NCBI RefSeq assembly: GCF_014295035.1
Contig: NZ_CP060404.1
Coordinates: 62,001-126,000, forward strand
Direction of reading: 5' to 3'
DNA length: 64,000 nucleotides
From: Streptomyces buecherae
GTDB lineage: Bacteria; Actinomycetota; Actinomycetes; Streptomycetales; Streptomycetaceae
Position 1 is the first letter of the stretch. Each line of letters starts with the position of its first letter. This document shows, piece after piece, positions 51,842-60,786 of this stretch. Made by a program: the position numbers and the translations under genes. The notes beneath the pieces were generated by a model, which was not told the origin of the DNA, searched no databases, and saw only the letters and a list, made by a program, of their open reading frames with translations.

Positions 51842-52534
51842 ATGATCGGCGACATCGTGCCGGCGGGGGTCGCCGTGGCGGACTCCTTCGGCGACCTCCC
51901 GGACGCCCGACTGTTTCCGGAGGAGGAGGCGGGGGTGCGCAGCGCCATCGACAGGCGACGTCGCGAGTACGCCACCGTTCGCCACCTCGCCCGGCAGGCC
52001 ATGAAGGACCTGGGGATACCGGCCGTCGCCATCCTGTCCGGCGCTCGGCGTGAGCCGCTGTGGCCGTCCGGGGTCGTGGGCAGCATGACGCACTGCGCGG
52101 GCTACCGGGCCGCCGCGTTGAGCTTCGACGCCCACCACGCCTCGATCGGCATCGACGCCGAGCCGCATGCTCCGCTCCCCGAGGGGCTGCTCACGAAGGT
52201 CGCCCACCCCGACGAGGTGCCGCATCTGGCACAGCTCACGGCCGCGCGCCCCGAAGTCCACTGGGACCGACTGCTCTTCAGCGCCAAGGAGGCCGTCTAC
52301 AAGGCGTGGTATCCGCTGGCGCGGCGCTGGCTCGGGTTCCAGGAGGCGCGGCTCGCGTTCGACCCGGCCTCCGACGGCTTCACCGCGGAGTTGCGGCAGG
52401 TCGGCCCCGTGGTAGCGGGCGTTCCACTCTCCCGGATGGCCGGGCGGTGGCACGTACGCGGCGGGCTGGTCGTCGCGGCCGTCACCATCAGCCAGGCGCT
52501 CGGCGAACCCGGGGCCGCCGCGCGCGGTCGGTAG
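51842..52534 (+). CDS. 4'-phosphopantetheinyl transferase (Sfp/Svp type)
   Basis: 230 residues. It shows the diagnostic motifs SMTHCAGYRAAAL, ASIGIDAEPH (Mg2+ ligands Asp and Glu) and FSAKEAVYKAWYPL (Glu/Lys). Length and pattern match EntD/Svp-type transferases of Streptomyces, which activate carrier proteins of secondary metabolism. It could modify the carrier protein encoded at 60779-61042. Monocistronic, with ATG 51842 close to the promoter region shared with the ArgJ-like gene. Confidence 0.93.
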   Translation: MIGDIVPAGVAVADSFGDLPDARLFPEEEAGVRSAIDRRRREYATVRHLARQAMKDLGIPAVAILSGARREPLWPSGVVGSMTHCAGYRAAALSFDAHHASIGIDAEPHAPLPEGLLTKVAHPDEVPHLAQLTAARPEVHWDRLLFSAKEAVYKAWYPLARRWLGFQEARLAFDPASDGFTAELRQVGPVVAGVPLSRMAGRWHVRGGLVVAAVTISQALGEPGAAARGR

Positions 52535-52661
52535 CGCGCGCGACTGGCGGGCTCCTGGCCCGCCGCCACCACCTGGCGGGGCCTCACCACACCTCGCCAC
52601 GTCGCCACGCCGCGAGAGCACCCTGCGCACTGTGCGTGCCCCCTGACGACACAATGCGGGC

Positions 52662-53426
52662 ATGTCGCGTTCTTTTGAGGATCTTGTGGCCGAGGCGGCG
52701 ACCGTGTCCGTGGACGGGTGGGACTTCTCCTGGTTGACGGGGCGGGCCAGCGAGGAGCGCCCGTCGTGGGGGTACCAGCGGTTGATGAGCCGGCGGCTGG
52801 CGACCGTGGCGGCGGGGTTGGACGTGCAGACCGGCGGCGGCGAAGTCCTGGCCGAGGCGGAGACGTTGCCACCCACGATGGCCGCCACGGAGTCCTGGCC
52901 TCCCAACGCGGTCAAGGCGACCAGGCTGCTGCACCCGCGCGGGGTGGTGGTCGTCGCCGGCCCGGACGAACCGCCGCTGCCGTTCGCCGACGACGCGTTC
53001 GACCTGGTGACCAGCCGCCATCCCACCACCGTTTGGTGGGAGGAGATCGCCCGGGTGCTGCGACCGGGCGGCACGTACCTCGCCCAGCACGTCGGGCCCG
53101 CCAGCGTGTGGGAGCTGGTGGAGTACTTCCTGGGGCCGCACCCCGAGGCGCGCCGCAAGCGTCATCCCGATGACGAGAGCGCCGCGGCCCGGGCCGCCGG
53201 CCTGGAGATCGTGGACGTGCGCGCGGAGCGGCTGCGGATGGAGTTCCTCGACGTCGGCGCCGTCGTCTACTTCCTCCGCAAGGTGGTCTGGACGGTGCCC
53301 GGCTTCACCGTCGACCGCTACCGCGACCAGTTGCGCGCCCTGCACGAGCGGATCGAGGCCGACGGCCCGTTCGTCGCCCACTCCTCCCGGACCCTCATCG
53401 AGGCCCGCAAGCCCGACCACGTCTGA
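52662..53426 (+). CDS. Class I SAM-dependent methyltransferase (UbiE/SmtA-like)
   Basis: 254 residues. Instead of the standard DxGxGxG loop, motif I reads QTGGGEVLAEAETLP. Later motifs are recognisable: PLPFADDAFDLVTSRHP (post-I/II) and IARVLRPGGTYLAQHVG (motif III). Similar proteins are widespread in Streptomyces as uncharacterised methyltransferases. No operon partner is evident: 127 bp after the PPTase gene and 122 bp before the GNAT gene, all on the plus strand. Confidence 0.82.
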   Translation: MSRSFEDLVAEAATVSVDGWDFSWLTGRASEERPSWGYQRLMSRRLATVAAGLDVQTGGGEVLAEAETLPPTMAATESWPPNAVKATRLLHPRGVVVVAGPDEPPLPFADDAFDLVTSRHPTTVWWEEIARVLRPGGTYLAQHVGPASVWELVEYFLGPHPEARRKRHPDDESAAARAAGLEIVDVRAERLRMEFLDVGAVVYFLRKVVWTVPGFTVDRYRDQLRALHERIEADGPFVAHSSRTLIEARKPDHV

Positions 53427-53548
53427 GGCCCCGGGCCGACCACCTCGGGACCGGGAACGACGACGCAACCGGCGGGCCCCCGGGCCGAACGGGCACGTCG
53501 TGGCACTCCGGCCGTGATCCGTGTGGATCGGTACGGCAGGGTGGGGGC

Positions 53549-54052
53549 ATGACGACGTACCAGACGATGCCGTTCCACCTGGAGACCGAGCGGCTGATAC
53601 TGCGGCCGTGGGACGAGTCGGACGCCGCCGGACTCCGCGCCCTGCACTCCGAACGCGGCACGGGGACGCACACGGTGAAGTACGTGCGGGCGGACATCGC
53701 CGAGCAACTCGCCGCGACGACGACCACGGGCATCGCCCTGTTGCCCATCCAGCGCCGCGCCGAGGGCGACTTCATCGGCTACTGCGGGCTGATCATCGGC
53801 CGCACCACGCTGGAGGAGCCCGAGATCGCGTACGAGTTGTTCCAGCGGGTGCACGGGCACGGTTACGCCACCGAGGCGGCACGGGCGGTGCTCGACGCCG
53901 CAGCGGCGACCGGGCGGACAAGGCTCTGGGCGACCGTCGGCACGTGGAACACCCCCTCGCTCCGCGTGCTGGAGAAGCTCGGGTTCGCGCGGGACCGCGT
54001 CACCGTGGAGAAGAACGGCGAAGTGGCCTGGCTGACCCGCACGTTGCCGTGA
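53549..54052 (+). CDS. GNAT-family N-acetyltransferase (RimJ/RimL type)
   Basis: 167 residues. It starts with LETERLILRPWDESDA, typical of RimJ/RimL-like GNATs. The acetyl-CoA loop is RVHGHGYATEAARAVL and the C-terminal landmark is NTPSLRVLEKLGF. It acetylates an amino group of unknown identity; protein N-termini and small molecules are both possible. Confidence 0.9.
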   Translation: MTTYQTMPFHLETERLILRPWDESDAAGLRALHSERGTGTHTVKYVRADIAEQLAATTTTGIALLPIQRRAEGDFIGYCGLIIGRTTLEEPEIAYELFQRVHGHGYATEAARAVLDAAAATGRTRLWATVGTWNTPSLRVLEKLGFARDRVTVEKNGEVAWLTRTLP

Positions 54053-54107
54053 GGGGGCCTGGGGCTCGGGGTGGCGGCTTGGCGGGTGGGCGCGTCGATG
54101 AGTTGCT

Positions 54108-54131
54108 GGGTTGGCGGGTTGGCGGGTTGGC
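54108..54131. repeat. Three tandem 8-bp repeats
   Basis: GGGTTGGC occurs three times head to tail in the gap between the GNAT gene and the terminator hairpin. It is probably a replication-slippage product with no evident function. Confidence 0.6.
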
Positions 54132-54150
54132 CGTGGGGCGCGCCGCGCGC

Positions 54151-54181
54151 GGGGCCGACGCGGACACACCGCGTCGGCCCC
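54151..54181. terminator. Bidirectional hairpin terminator
   Basis: GGGGCCGACGCGG / CCGCGTCGGCCCC perfect 13-bp arms with a 5-base loop between the convergent GNAT and MFS genes. It marks the downstream end of the minus-strand biosynthetic operon. Confidence 0.8.
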
Positions 54182-54203
54182 GTGAGTCACCGACCACCCG
54201 GGC

Positions 54204-55487
54204 TCAGGCGCGGCCCGGTACCCGGCCCAGGGTGCGGATCGGGCGGGCCGCCAGCAGGGCCGCCGCGGTGAGGAGGGCGACCACGACGCCGACCAGGAGC
54301 ACCTCGTCGGTGCCGAACGCCCCCACGGCCGGGCCGGCCAACGCGCTGCCGACCGGGAACATGCCGACGGAGCCCGCGACCTCGTAGGCGTGCACCCGGT
54401 TGAGCACCTCGCCCGGCACCTGGGTCTGCACGCTGGTGGCCCACATGACGCCCCAGAAGGTGATGCCGACACCGACCACGACCTGGGCGACGGCCAACAG
54501 CCAGACCGGCCAGTCGAGCACGATGCCGAGCGGGTAGAGCGGGTAGGCCAGCATCGCCACGGCGCCGGCGGCCAGCGGCCGGTCGGGCTTGTACCGCATC
54601 GCCAGCACGCCGCCGGCCACGGTGCCCGCGCCGAACGCGCAGTTGAGCAGGCCGAAGGCGGTGGCGCCGTGCTCGGGCACGATCACGCCGGCGGCGATGG
54701 AGAGTTGCGGGCCCCAGGAGAGCACGGCGAAGACCATCCAGATCGCGATCACGCCCCACAGCCAGTTACGCGAGCGGAACTCCTGCCAGCCGACCACCAG
54801 GTTGCGGACGAAGCTCTCGTCGGCCGGCGGGGCGGGCACCGCCCCGAGCCGTAGCGCGAACAGGCAGCAGGCGCTGGTGCCGTAGGAGACGGCGGAGATC
54901 ACCATCACCCACTCGGTCGCGGCGGTGCCCACCAGCACGCCGGCCAGCGCCGGGCCGCCGAGTGCGGTGAACGCCTCGGATATGCGCAGCACGCCGTTGG
55001 CGCCCTGCACGTCGCGGGAGACCAGCGGGACGGTCGACGAGGCGCCCGGTTGGAACATCGCGTTGGCGACGCCGGCCACCACCAGCAGCGTGTACAGGTG
55101 CCACAGGTGGTCGATGCCGTAGGCGAAGAGGAGGGCGAGCAGCACGTGGGCGGTCAGGTTGAACAGGTCGGCGGCGATCATCATGCGGCGCGCGGTGAAG
55201 CGGTCGGCCAGCACCCCGCCGAAGATCACCAGGCCGGCGAACGGGCCGACCAGGAAGGCCATCGCGTATCCGGCGGTGCTCAGGCTGTAGCCGGAGCTGA
55301 GCAGCCCGGCCGTGACCGCGACGGGGAGCATGGCCCAGCCGAGGAGGCCCGCGCTGCGGGCGGTGAAGTAGAACTGGAAGTTACGGGTCCAGATCGCCGG
55401 TTCGCCGGCCTGCGGCGCCTCGGCGGGCCGGTCCTGGGTCTGCGAGGACGTAACCGCCGCAGTGTGGTCTGCCGAGCGATCTTCCAT
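54204..55487 (-). CDS. MFS exporter (EntS/MFS_3-like)
   Basis: 427 residues with about 12 TMs. The MFS loop FGGVLADRFTARRMM follows TM2, and NAMFQPGASSTVPLVSR is typical of EntS-like exporters of siderophores and other secondary metabolites. The N-terminal 30 residues are hydrophilic. Last gene of the minus-strand cluster, 97 bp downstream of the deacetylase gene; it is the likely product exporter and self-resistance gene. Confidence 0.88.
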   Translation of the reverse strand: MEDRSADHTAAVTSSQTQDRPAEAPQAGEPAIWTRNFQFYFTARSAGLLGWAMLPVAVTAGLLSSGYSLSTAGYAMAFLVGPFAGLVIFGGVLADRFTARRMMIAADLFNLTAHVLLALLFAYGIDHLWHLYTLLVVAGVANAMFQPGASSTVPLVSRDVQGANGVLRISEAFTALGGPALAGVLVGTAATEWVMVISAVSYGTSACCLFALRLGAVPAPPADESFVRNLVVGWQEFRSRNWLWGVIAIWMVFAVLSWGPQLSIAAGVIVPEHGATAFGLLNCAFGAGTVAGGVLAMRYKPDRPLAAGAVAMLAYPLYPLGIVLDWPVWLLAVAQVVVGVGITFWGVMWATSVQTQVPGEVLNRVHAYEVAGSVGMFPVGSALAGPAVGAFGTDEVLLVGVVVALLTAAALLAARPIRTLGRVPGRA

Positions 55488-55584
55488 GGCTCTTCGGTTC
55501 TCCAGCCGTAGTTCGTGTCTCGTGGTCTTCGGGGTCGGGTGGGGCGGGCCGTCGGGCGGCGCTCCGGGGCGTGGTCGCCGTACG

Positions 55585-56661
55585 TCAGGCGCCGGCGGCC
55601 GCCGACGGGCGGCTGGCCTCGGCCTGGGTGGGCGGTGCGAGCAGGTCGTGCAGGGTGACCGGTTCCAGGCCGCGCTCCAGCAGGCCCTCGATGATCGACG
55701 GAAGGGCCCGTACGGTCTGGCTGCGGTCGCCGGCGCCCTCGTGCATGAGCACCACCGAGCCCGGCCGGGCGGTCGCCAGGACGGACGCGGCGATCCGCTC
55801 CGGCCCGGGCCTGGACCAGTCGCGGGAGTCCACGTCCCACAGCGTGAGGGTGGTCGGGTGGTCGGCCAGGGTGGCCAGCACCTCGGGGCTGAGGCCGCCG
55901 TACGGGGGTCGGAAGCGGGTGGGGGCCTCGCCGGTCACCCGGGCCACCTCGGTCGCCGTCCGGTCGAGTTGCTCGCGCAGTTGGTCCGGTGTGAGGTCCG
56001 GGAGGAAGGGGTGCGACCAGGAGTGGTTGCCCACCTCGTGGCCGGCCGCGGCGATGCGGCGCACCTCGTCGGGCAGCGCCGCGACGTGGTGCCCCACGCA
56101 GAAGAAGGTCGCCCGGGCGTCATAGCGGGCCAGGATCTCCAGGACCTGGCGGGTGTAGACCGGGTCGGGGCCGTCGTCGAAGGTGAGCGCGACCCGTGGG
56201 GCGTCCCGGCGGCCGTGCTCGACGCAGCGTCCGGAGGCCACCAGCGCCGCCCGCGTCGGCTCGCTGCGCCGCACGCCGTCGTCGTACTCCTCGGCGCGGC
56301 CGGTCAGGCTGCCGCCCTCCGCGGTCACCCGGGCCAGCGCGTCGGGTGCGCTGCGCGCCCGCTCGGCCAGTTCGCCGGCCGTGACGGAGCCGAACGGCGG
56401 CCGGGCCGGGAGCAGCCAGGGGTCGGCGCGGTAGACGTCGAGGCCGGCCGCCGTCATGGGCCCGTCGAGCAGGCCGTTGGTGCTCTCCAGGACCACGGCC
56501 ACGGGCGCTTCCTCGCCCAGTTCCGTCAGCCAGGCCATGAGCCGCGCGACCTGGGCGGCTCCCCAGTCGCTCGGCTCCACCACCCGCTGCCCGGCCCCGT
56601 CCAGGACCTCGACCTGGTACCCCGTGCCCGTCCAGGCGATCCCCGCGTACCGCGTGCTCAT
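55585..56661 (-). CDS. NodB-type deacetylase with extra N-terminal IS110-like domain
   Basis: 358 residues. The C-terminal part (about 155-350) is a polysaccharide deacetylase (CE4) with all motifs: VALTFDDGPDP (Asp pair), GNHSWSHP (metal His pair), RFRPPYGG, LWDVDSRDW and VLMHEG. It lacks a signal peptide, so it probably acts in the cytoplasm on a small N-acyl intermediate. The first about 110 residues resemble the RNase-H-like start of IS110 transposases: YAGIAWTGTGYQVEVLDGAG, then VVLESTNGLL and VYRADPWLLPAR. The first acidic residue of that fold is Ala (GIAWTG), so no nuclease activity is expected. ATGA overlap with the condensation-protein gene. Confidence 0.8.
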   Translation of the reverse strand: MSTRYAGIAWTGTGYQVEVLDGAGQRVVEPSDWGAAQVARLMAWLTELGEEAPVAVVLESTNGLLDGPMTAAGLDVYRADPWLLPARPPFGSVTAGELAERARSAPDALARVTAEGGSLTGRAEEYDDGVRRSEPTRAALVASGRCVEHGRRDAPRVALTFDDGPDPVYTRQVLEILARYDARATFFCVGHHVAALPDEVRRIAAAGHEVGNHSWSHPFLPDLTPDQLREQLDRTATEVARVTGEAPTRFRPPYGGLSPEVLATLADHPTTLTLWDVDSRDWSRPGPERIAASVLATARPGSVVLMHEGAGDRSQTVRALPSIIEGLLERGLEPVTLHDLLAPPTQAEASRPSAAAGA

Positions 56662-58034
56662 CCCTCACCCCGCGCTGTCGCCTTGGCGACCACCAGTTCC
56701 TCGACCCCGCGCAGGAAGCGTTCCATGCCCTCGCGGGAGATGACCGCCGGGTCGGCGGTCATGGCGAGTTCCAGGGCGCCGGGGGCGGTCAGCGCGTCCA
56801 CGGCGATCGAGACGTTCGCCCGGGGCAGGAACTCGGTCGGCCAGGTCAGTTCGGTCTGGTCGAGCAGTTCGCGCGGCGGGGCCGACGGGTGTTCCACCGT
56901 GTCGAACGGCCCGTCGCTCGGGTCCCGGGTGTCGTTCCACCAGCACGAGTGGTCGGCCGCCTCGCCCCGCTCGACCAGTCGCGCCACCTCGCGGTCCAGC
57001 GCCCACTTGTCGTACCCGGCGTGCCGGAACGCGCTGAACGAGACGGACCGCGTCCGCCGTACCGCCTCCTCGAAGTCCTTGTCCGCGTCGGTCAGCAGGA
57101 ACACGGCCTCCTGTGCCATCGTGCTGACCGACTCGGCGGCGGCCGGCTGGAAGCGGTTGCTCACCACCACCTGGAACAGCACGTCGCTGCTCCCGGACAT
57201 CCTGGCCAACTGGTGGGATGCCGCTCCCAGCAGCACGGCGGCGTCGCTCACGCCCAGCTCCGTCGCGACCCGCTCGGCGGCGACCGCCAGCGCGGGCGAG
57301 CGCAGCAGCGCGTTGGGGAACAGCCGGCCGGGTTCGGTCTCCGCCAGTTCCGGCGCCGCGGGGTTACGGAAGATTCGTCGGGGGCCGGCGGCCAGGCGCT
57401 CGCACCAGTAACGTCGGGCTCCCGCGTCCTTGCGCCGGCCGAGCGCGGACGTCTGGTGTGCCGCGGCCTCCAGCGGCTGGAGCGCGGGGCGGGCCTTGAG
57501 CAGGGCCTCGGCGGTCTCGCCCGCCGAGATCAGCTCCAGGTCGCGCAGCATGCGCCCCTCGCCCCACAGGTCCATCGCGGTGTGCGAGGCCGCCAGTACG
57601 AGCCGGTGGACCTGGTTCTCGCACTCCACGAGGCCGACCCGGAACGGCCACTCCCGCGCGTGGTCGAAGGAGCGTCCAGCCAACTCCTCCATCAGCGCCG
57701 CACCGACCGCGGGCGCCTGCTCCACCTGGCACGTCCGCACCGCCATGGGCAGTTCGCCGGCCCCGTCCACGACCTGTTCCAGGCCGTCCGCGCCGTCGGG
57801 CAGCAGCCTGGTGTGCAGGCTGTCGTGCATCCGCAGCAGCTCCGTCAGGTCCGCGAGGACCCGGGCGGCGGGGCGCGGCGGGTTGAGGGGGAGGTCGAGC
57901 CGCAGGTTGTACCGGGGGGCGTCGTCGCCGAGCCGGGTGACGACCCCCCAGATCGCCCGCTGCCCCCAGGTGGCCGGGCCCGTCCCCGCCCGCGCGGACT
58001 CCAGTGTGATGGTCCGCTCCTCGACCGTGGTCAT
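56658..58034 (-). CDS. Condensation-domain protein with degenerate active-site motif
   Basis: 458 residues, stand-alone NRPS condensation/acyltransferase fold. The N-terminal ATWGQRAIWG resembles core motif C1. The C3 motif HHxxxDG reads ASHTAMDLWG, so the first His is Ser and the Gly is Leu while the second His and the Asp are kept. FQVVVSNRF lies in the region of the C-terminal latch. It may join two tethered or free acyl/amino units, or act as a structural partner. ATG 58034 has GGGGA upstream; GTG 58046 is the alternative. Its stop overlaps the deacetylase gene by ATGA. Confidence 0.78.
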   Translation of the reverse strand: MTTVEERTITLESARAGTGPATWGQRAIWGVVTRLGDDAPRYNLRLDLPLNPPRPAARVLADLTELLRMHDSLHTRLLPDGADGLEQVVDGAGELPMAVRTCQVEQAPAVGAALMEELAGRSFDHAREWPFRVGLVECENQVHRLVLAASHTAMDLWGEGRMLRDLELISAGETAEALLKARPALQPLEAAAHQTSALGRRKDAGARRYWCERLAAGPRRIFRNPAAPELAETEPGRLFPNALLRSPALAVAAERVATELGVSDAAVLLGAASHQLARMSGSSDVLFQVVVSNRFQPAAAESVSTMAQEAVFLLTDADKDFEEAVRRTRSVSFSAFRHAGYDKWALDREVARLVERGEAADHSCWWNDTRDPSDGPFDTVEHPSAPPRELLDQTELTWPTEFLPRANVSIAVDALTAPGALELAMTADPAVISREGMERFLRGVEELVVAKATARGEG

Positions 58035-58108
58035 CGTGTTCCCCACTTTCCCTTCGGTTGCCTCGTACGACGCCCGCGGCGATTCACCCTGCTGCCGCGG
58101 CGGATTGG

Positions 58109-59248
58109 CTAGTCCAGTCCCTGTGAGATGACCAGGCGTTGGATCTGGTTGGTGCCCTCGACGATCTGCAACAGCTTGGCCTCACGCATCCAGCGCTCGA
58201 CCGGGTGGTCGGCGACGTAGCCGGCGCCGCCGAGCACCTGCACCGCGTCGGTGGTCACCTTCATCGCCATGTCGGTGGCGAACAGCTTGGCCTTCGCCGC
58301 CTCCAGCGAGTACGGCAGGCCGGCGTCCTTGAGCCGGGCGGCTGCCAGGGTGAGCGCACGGGCCGCGGCGATCTGGGTGGCCATGTCGGCCAGCAGGAAG
58401 CCGACGCCCTGGAAGGAGATGATCCGCTGGCCGAACTGACGGCGTTCCTTCGCGTACCGCACCGCGTAGTCGGCGGCGGCCTGGGCGATGCCGACCGCGC
58501 AGGCGGCGATGCCGAGCCGGCCGCAGTCGAGGGCGCCCATGGCGATCAGGAAGCCCTTGCCCTCGCGGCCGATCAGCCGCTCGGCCGGCACCCGGGCGTC
58601 CTCGAAGCCGACCTGCGCGGTGGGGTTGGACCAGACACCCAGTTTGCGCTCCGGCTCGTGCACCACCATGCCCGGCGTGCCGCTGGGGACCACCAGGCAG
58701 GACAGCCCGCGGGCGCCGGGCCCGCCGGTGCGGCTGAACACGTTGTAGAAGTCGGCGTGGCCGGCGTGGGTGACCCAGGACTTGGTGCCCGTGATGCGGT
58801 AGTCGTCGCCCTCGCGCACCGCGCGGGTGGTCAACGAGGCCGCGTCCGAGCCGGCCTCCGCCTCGGAGAGGCAGTACGCGCCGAGGAGTTCGCCACCCAG
58901 CATGCCCGGCAGCAACTCCTCGCGCTGGGCCGGGGTGCCGTAGGTGGCGGTCCCGAAGCAGGCCAGGTTGTGCACGTTGACGGCCTCGGCCACCGCGAAC
59001 CAGTGGTAGGCGATCTCCTCCAGCGCCTGGAGGTAGACCTCGTACGGCTGGCCACCGCCGCCGTACTCCTCGGGGTAGGGCAGGCTCAGCAGCCCGGCCT
59101 TGCCCAGGGTGCGCACGACCTCCCGGGGGAACTCGTGGTCCGCCTCGAACTGGGCGACCCGGGGCGCGAGTTCGCCGGTCGCGATCTCGCGGACCAGGCC
59201 GAGCAGCTCGGCCGCCTCCTCCGTGGGCAGGATGCGCTGGACCTTCAT
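58109..59248 (-). CDS. Acyl-CoA (or acyl-carrier) dehydrogenase
   Basis: 379 residues, typical ACAD. It has YCLSEAEAGSDAASLTTRAV (flavin-binding), ITGTKSWVTHAG, an internal helical segment and the C-terminal AKLFATDMAMKVTTDAVQVLGGAGY. The catalytic base region reads HPVERWMREAKLLQIVEGTNQIQR, with Glu in the EGTNQ motif. FAD-dependent alpha,beta-desaturation is expected. Because the operon also encodes a carrier protein and an acyl-AMP ligase, a carrier-bound substrate is likely, as in pyrrole-forming PltE-type systems. A 74-bp space separates it from the next gene on either side. Confidence 0.92.
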   Translation of the reverse strand: MKVQRILPTEEAAELLGLVREIATGELAPRVAQFEADHEFPREVVRTLGKAGLLSLPYPEEYGGGGQPYEVYLQALEEIAYHWFAVAEAVNVHNLACFGTATYGTPAQREELLPGMLGGELLGAYCLSEAEAGSDAASLTTRAVREGDDYRITGTKSWVTHAGHADFYNVFSRTGGPGARGLSCLVVPSGTPGMVVHEPERKLGVWSNPTAQVGFEDARVPAERLIGREGKGFLIAMGALDCGRLGIAACAVGIAQAAADYAVRYAKERRQFGQRIISFQGVGFLLADMATQIAAARALTLAAARLKDAGLPYSLEAAKAKLFATDMAMKVTTDAVQVLGGAGYVADHPVERWMREAKLLQIVEGTNQIQRLVISQGLD

Positions 59249-59323
59249 CGGACGACCTCCGTGAGTGCGGTGGGGCTGGGTGGCGAGGGGTGTTCCGGTG
59301 CGCTGACCGCGCGGTGGGCGCGG

Positions 59324-60073
59324 TCAGCCGCGTCCCCACTCGGCGGCCTGCGGCCAGTTCCTCTCCACCCGGCGGACGGCGTAGTCCCAGTACGAGCGGA
59401 CGGAGAGGTCGGCGTAGATGAAGTCCTGCTTGGCCGCCACGTCCTGGTCGGTGGACCAGGTGTACGGGACGCCGGTGCCCTCGGCCATGAGCTGGAGCCG
59501 GCAGGCCCGCTCCAGGACCTGGGCGAAGACGGCGGCGTGCCGCACGCTCTTGCCGACGATGACGCCGCCGTGGTTGCGCAGCAGGACGGCCGGGTGCTCG
59601 CCGAGGTCCTTGGCGATGTGCTCGCCGGTCTCGATGTCCAGCACGGTGTTGCTGGTCTCGGTGAACAGGCCGATCCGGTCGCGGAAGTAGGCGCCGTCGT
59701 GCGAGATCGGGCGCATCGGCAGGTCGGTGGCGCCGAACAGCAGGGTGTGCGGGGCGTGGCTGTGCACGATGCCGTTGACGTCCGGGCGGGCCCGGTAGAT
59801 GGCCTGGTGCAGCGGCAGCTCCGGCGGCGCGAGCGACGGCGCGGGCAGGGTGTGGTCCACCGAGCAGCGGACCACGTCCGCCGGGGTCGCCTCGTCGAAG
59901 CCGACCAGCGCGCCCTTGATGAAGAACTCGTCGCGGCCGGGTATCCGGGCGGAGATCTGGCCCTGGTTGAAGTCGTCGTGCCCGTCGAGGGACAGCATCC
60001 GGGCGCCGATCGCCACCTGGAGCACGAGCCGGCGCTCGGCCGGGTTCAGCGGCTGCGCTTCGTCGGTACTCAT
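59324..60073 (-). CDS. Class II aldolase/adducin-family protein
   Basis: 249 residues. The zinc ligands are His-x-His in GIVHSHAPHTLL and His in LLRNHGGVIVG, with Glu in PPELPLHQAIY, all as in fuculose-phosphate-aldolase-type enzymes. N-terminal QVAIGARMLSLDGHDDFNQGQISAR is typical of the decarboxylase/aldolase subgroup in secondary metabolism. It would make or break a C-C bond next to a carbonyl, or decarboxylate a keto acid. ATG 60073 overlaps the stop of the DapB-like gene (ATGA). Confidence 0.9.
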   Translation of the reverse strand: MSTDEAQPLNPAERRLVLQVAIGARMLSLDGHDDFNQGQISARIPGRDEFFIKGALVGFDEATPADVVRCSVDHTLPAPSLAPPELPLHQAIYRARPDVNGIVHSHAPHTLLFGATDLPMRPISHDGAYFRDRIGLFTETSNTVLDIETGEHIAKDLGEHPAVLLRNHGGVIVGKSVRHAAVFAQVLERACRLQLMAEGTGVPYTWSTDQDVAAKQDFIYADLSVRSYWDYAVRRVERNWPQAAEWGRG

Positions 60074-60786
60074 GTCACTCTCCTCACAGTCAGGTCGTCG
60101 TAGACGGTCCGCATGGTGACCAGTCCGGGTGCCGCGGTACGGGCCCACTCGGCGGCTGCCAGCGCGCCACGGGCCGGCACCGCCCAACTGCCGACGTGGT
60201 GACGCACGTGCAGTGCCTCGCCGTCCCAGGTGTGGGTCACCTCGTGTTCGCTGACCGGCAGCCCGGCCCGCTCGTCGGCGATGTCGGCCACCGCCCGGCC
60301 GCTCGCCCGGTGCCAGGTGTCCGCCAGCGCCAGCGCGGTGGCGCTCGGGCGGTGTGCCTTGCCGAGCGGGTGCCGTTCGCGGACGGTGGTGGTCGCGTCG
60401 AACCGGCCGGTGGCGTGGGCGGCGGTGAACTCGGCGATGCGCACCTGGAGGTAGTGGGCGAAGGAGAGGTTGGTGGCGCGGACCACCGGCACCCCTTCCG
60501 CCAACTCTTCCAACGCCTTCCACTGGGTGTCCGACAGGTTGGAGACGCAGGCGACCAGCGGCAGCCGGTGTGTGGCGCAGTAGTCGAGGACGGCGGGGTG
60601 TGCCTCGGGCGCGCTGGTGTCGACGAGCACGTCGGGGACGGTGTCGACGGACCAGCCGCCGCGGCGGGAGGCGGTGAGGGTGACCTGCGTCCCGCTCGCC
60701 TGGCAGGCCGCCCGCACCGCCGAACCGAGGCGCCCGAGGCCGACGATCCCGATCGTCGGGCCGCCGCTGGTCGGCGCCTCAGGCAT
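60070..60786 (-). CDS. DapB-like (dihydrodipicolinate-reductase-fold) oxidoreductase
   Basis: 238 residues. The N-terminal NAD(P) motif is GIVGLGRLGSA. The segment VDTSAPEAHPAVLDYC matches the DapB cap of the nucleotide site. The catalytic DapB motif (His and Lys) is still visible as RERHPLGKAHRPSATA. It is diverged from housekeeping DapB, so an imine or enamine reduction in the pathway is inferred. ATG 60786 overlaps the carrier-protein gene stop by 8 bp; GTG 60792 is possible. Confidence 0.82.
   Translation of the reverse strand: MPEAPTSGGPTIGIVGLGRLGSAVRAACQASGTQVTLTASRRGGWSVDTVPDVLVDTSAPEAHPAVLDYCATHRLPLVACVSNLSDTQWKALEELAEGVPVVRATNLSFAHYLQVRIAEFTAAHATGRFDATTTVRERHPLGKAHRPSATALALADTWHRASGRAVADIADERAGLPVSEHEVTHTWDGEALHVRHHVGSWAVPARGALAAAEWARTAAPGLVTMRTVYDDLTVRRVT

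Noticed and set aside
54053..54203. Small gene between GNAT and MFS genes
   Set aside because: Only short tandem repeats and a terminator hairpin are visible.
55585..56661. IS110 insertion sequence
   Set aside because: Only the N-terminal fold is suggested; there is no transposase C-terminal domain, no ends or target-site features, and the frame continues into an intact deacetylase.
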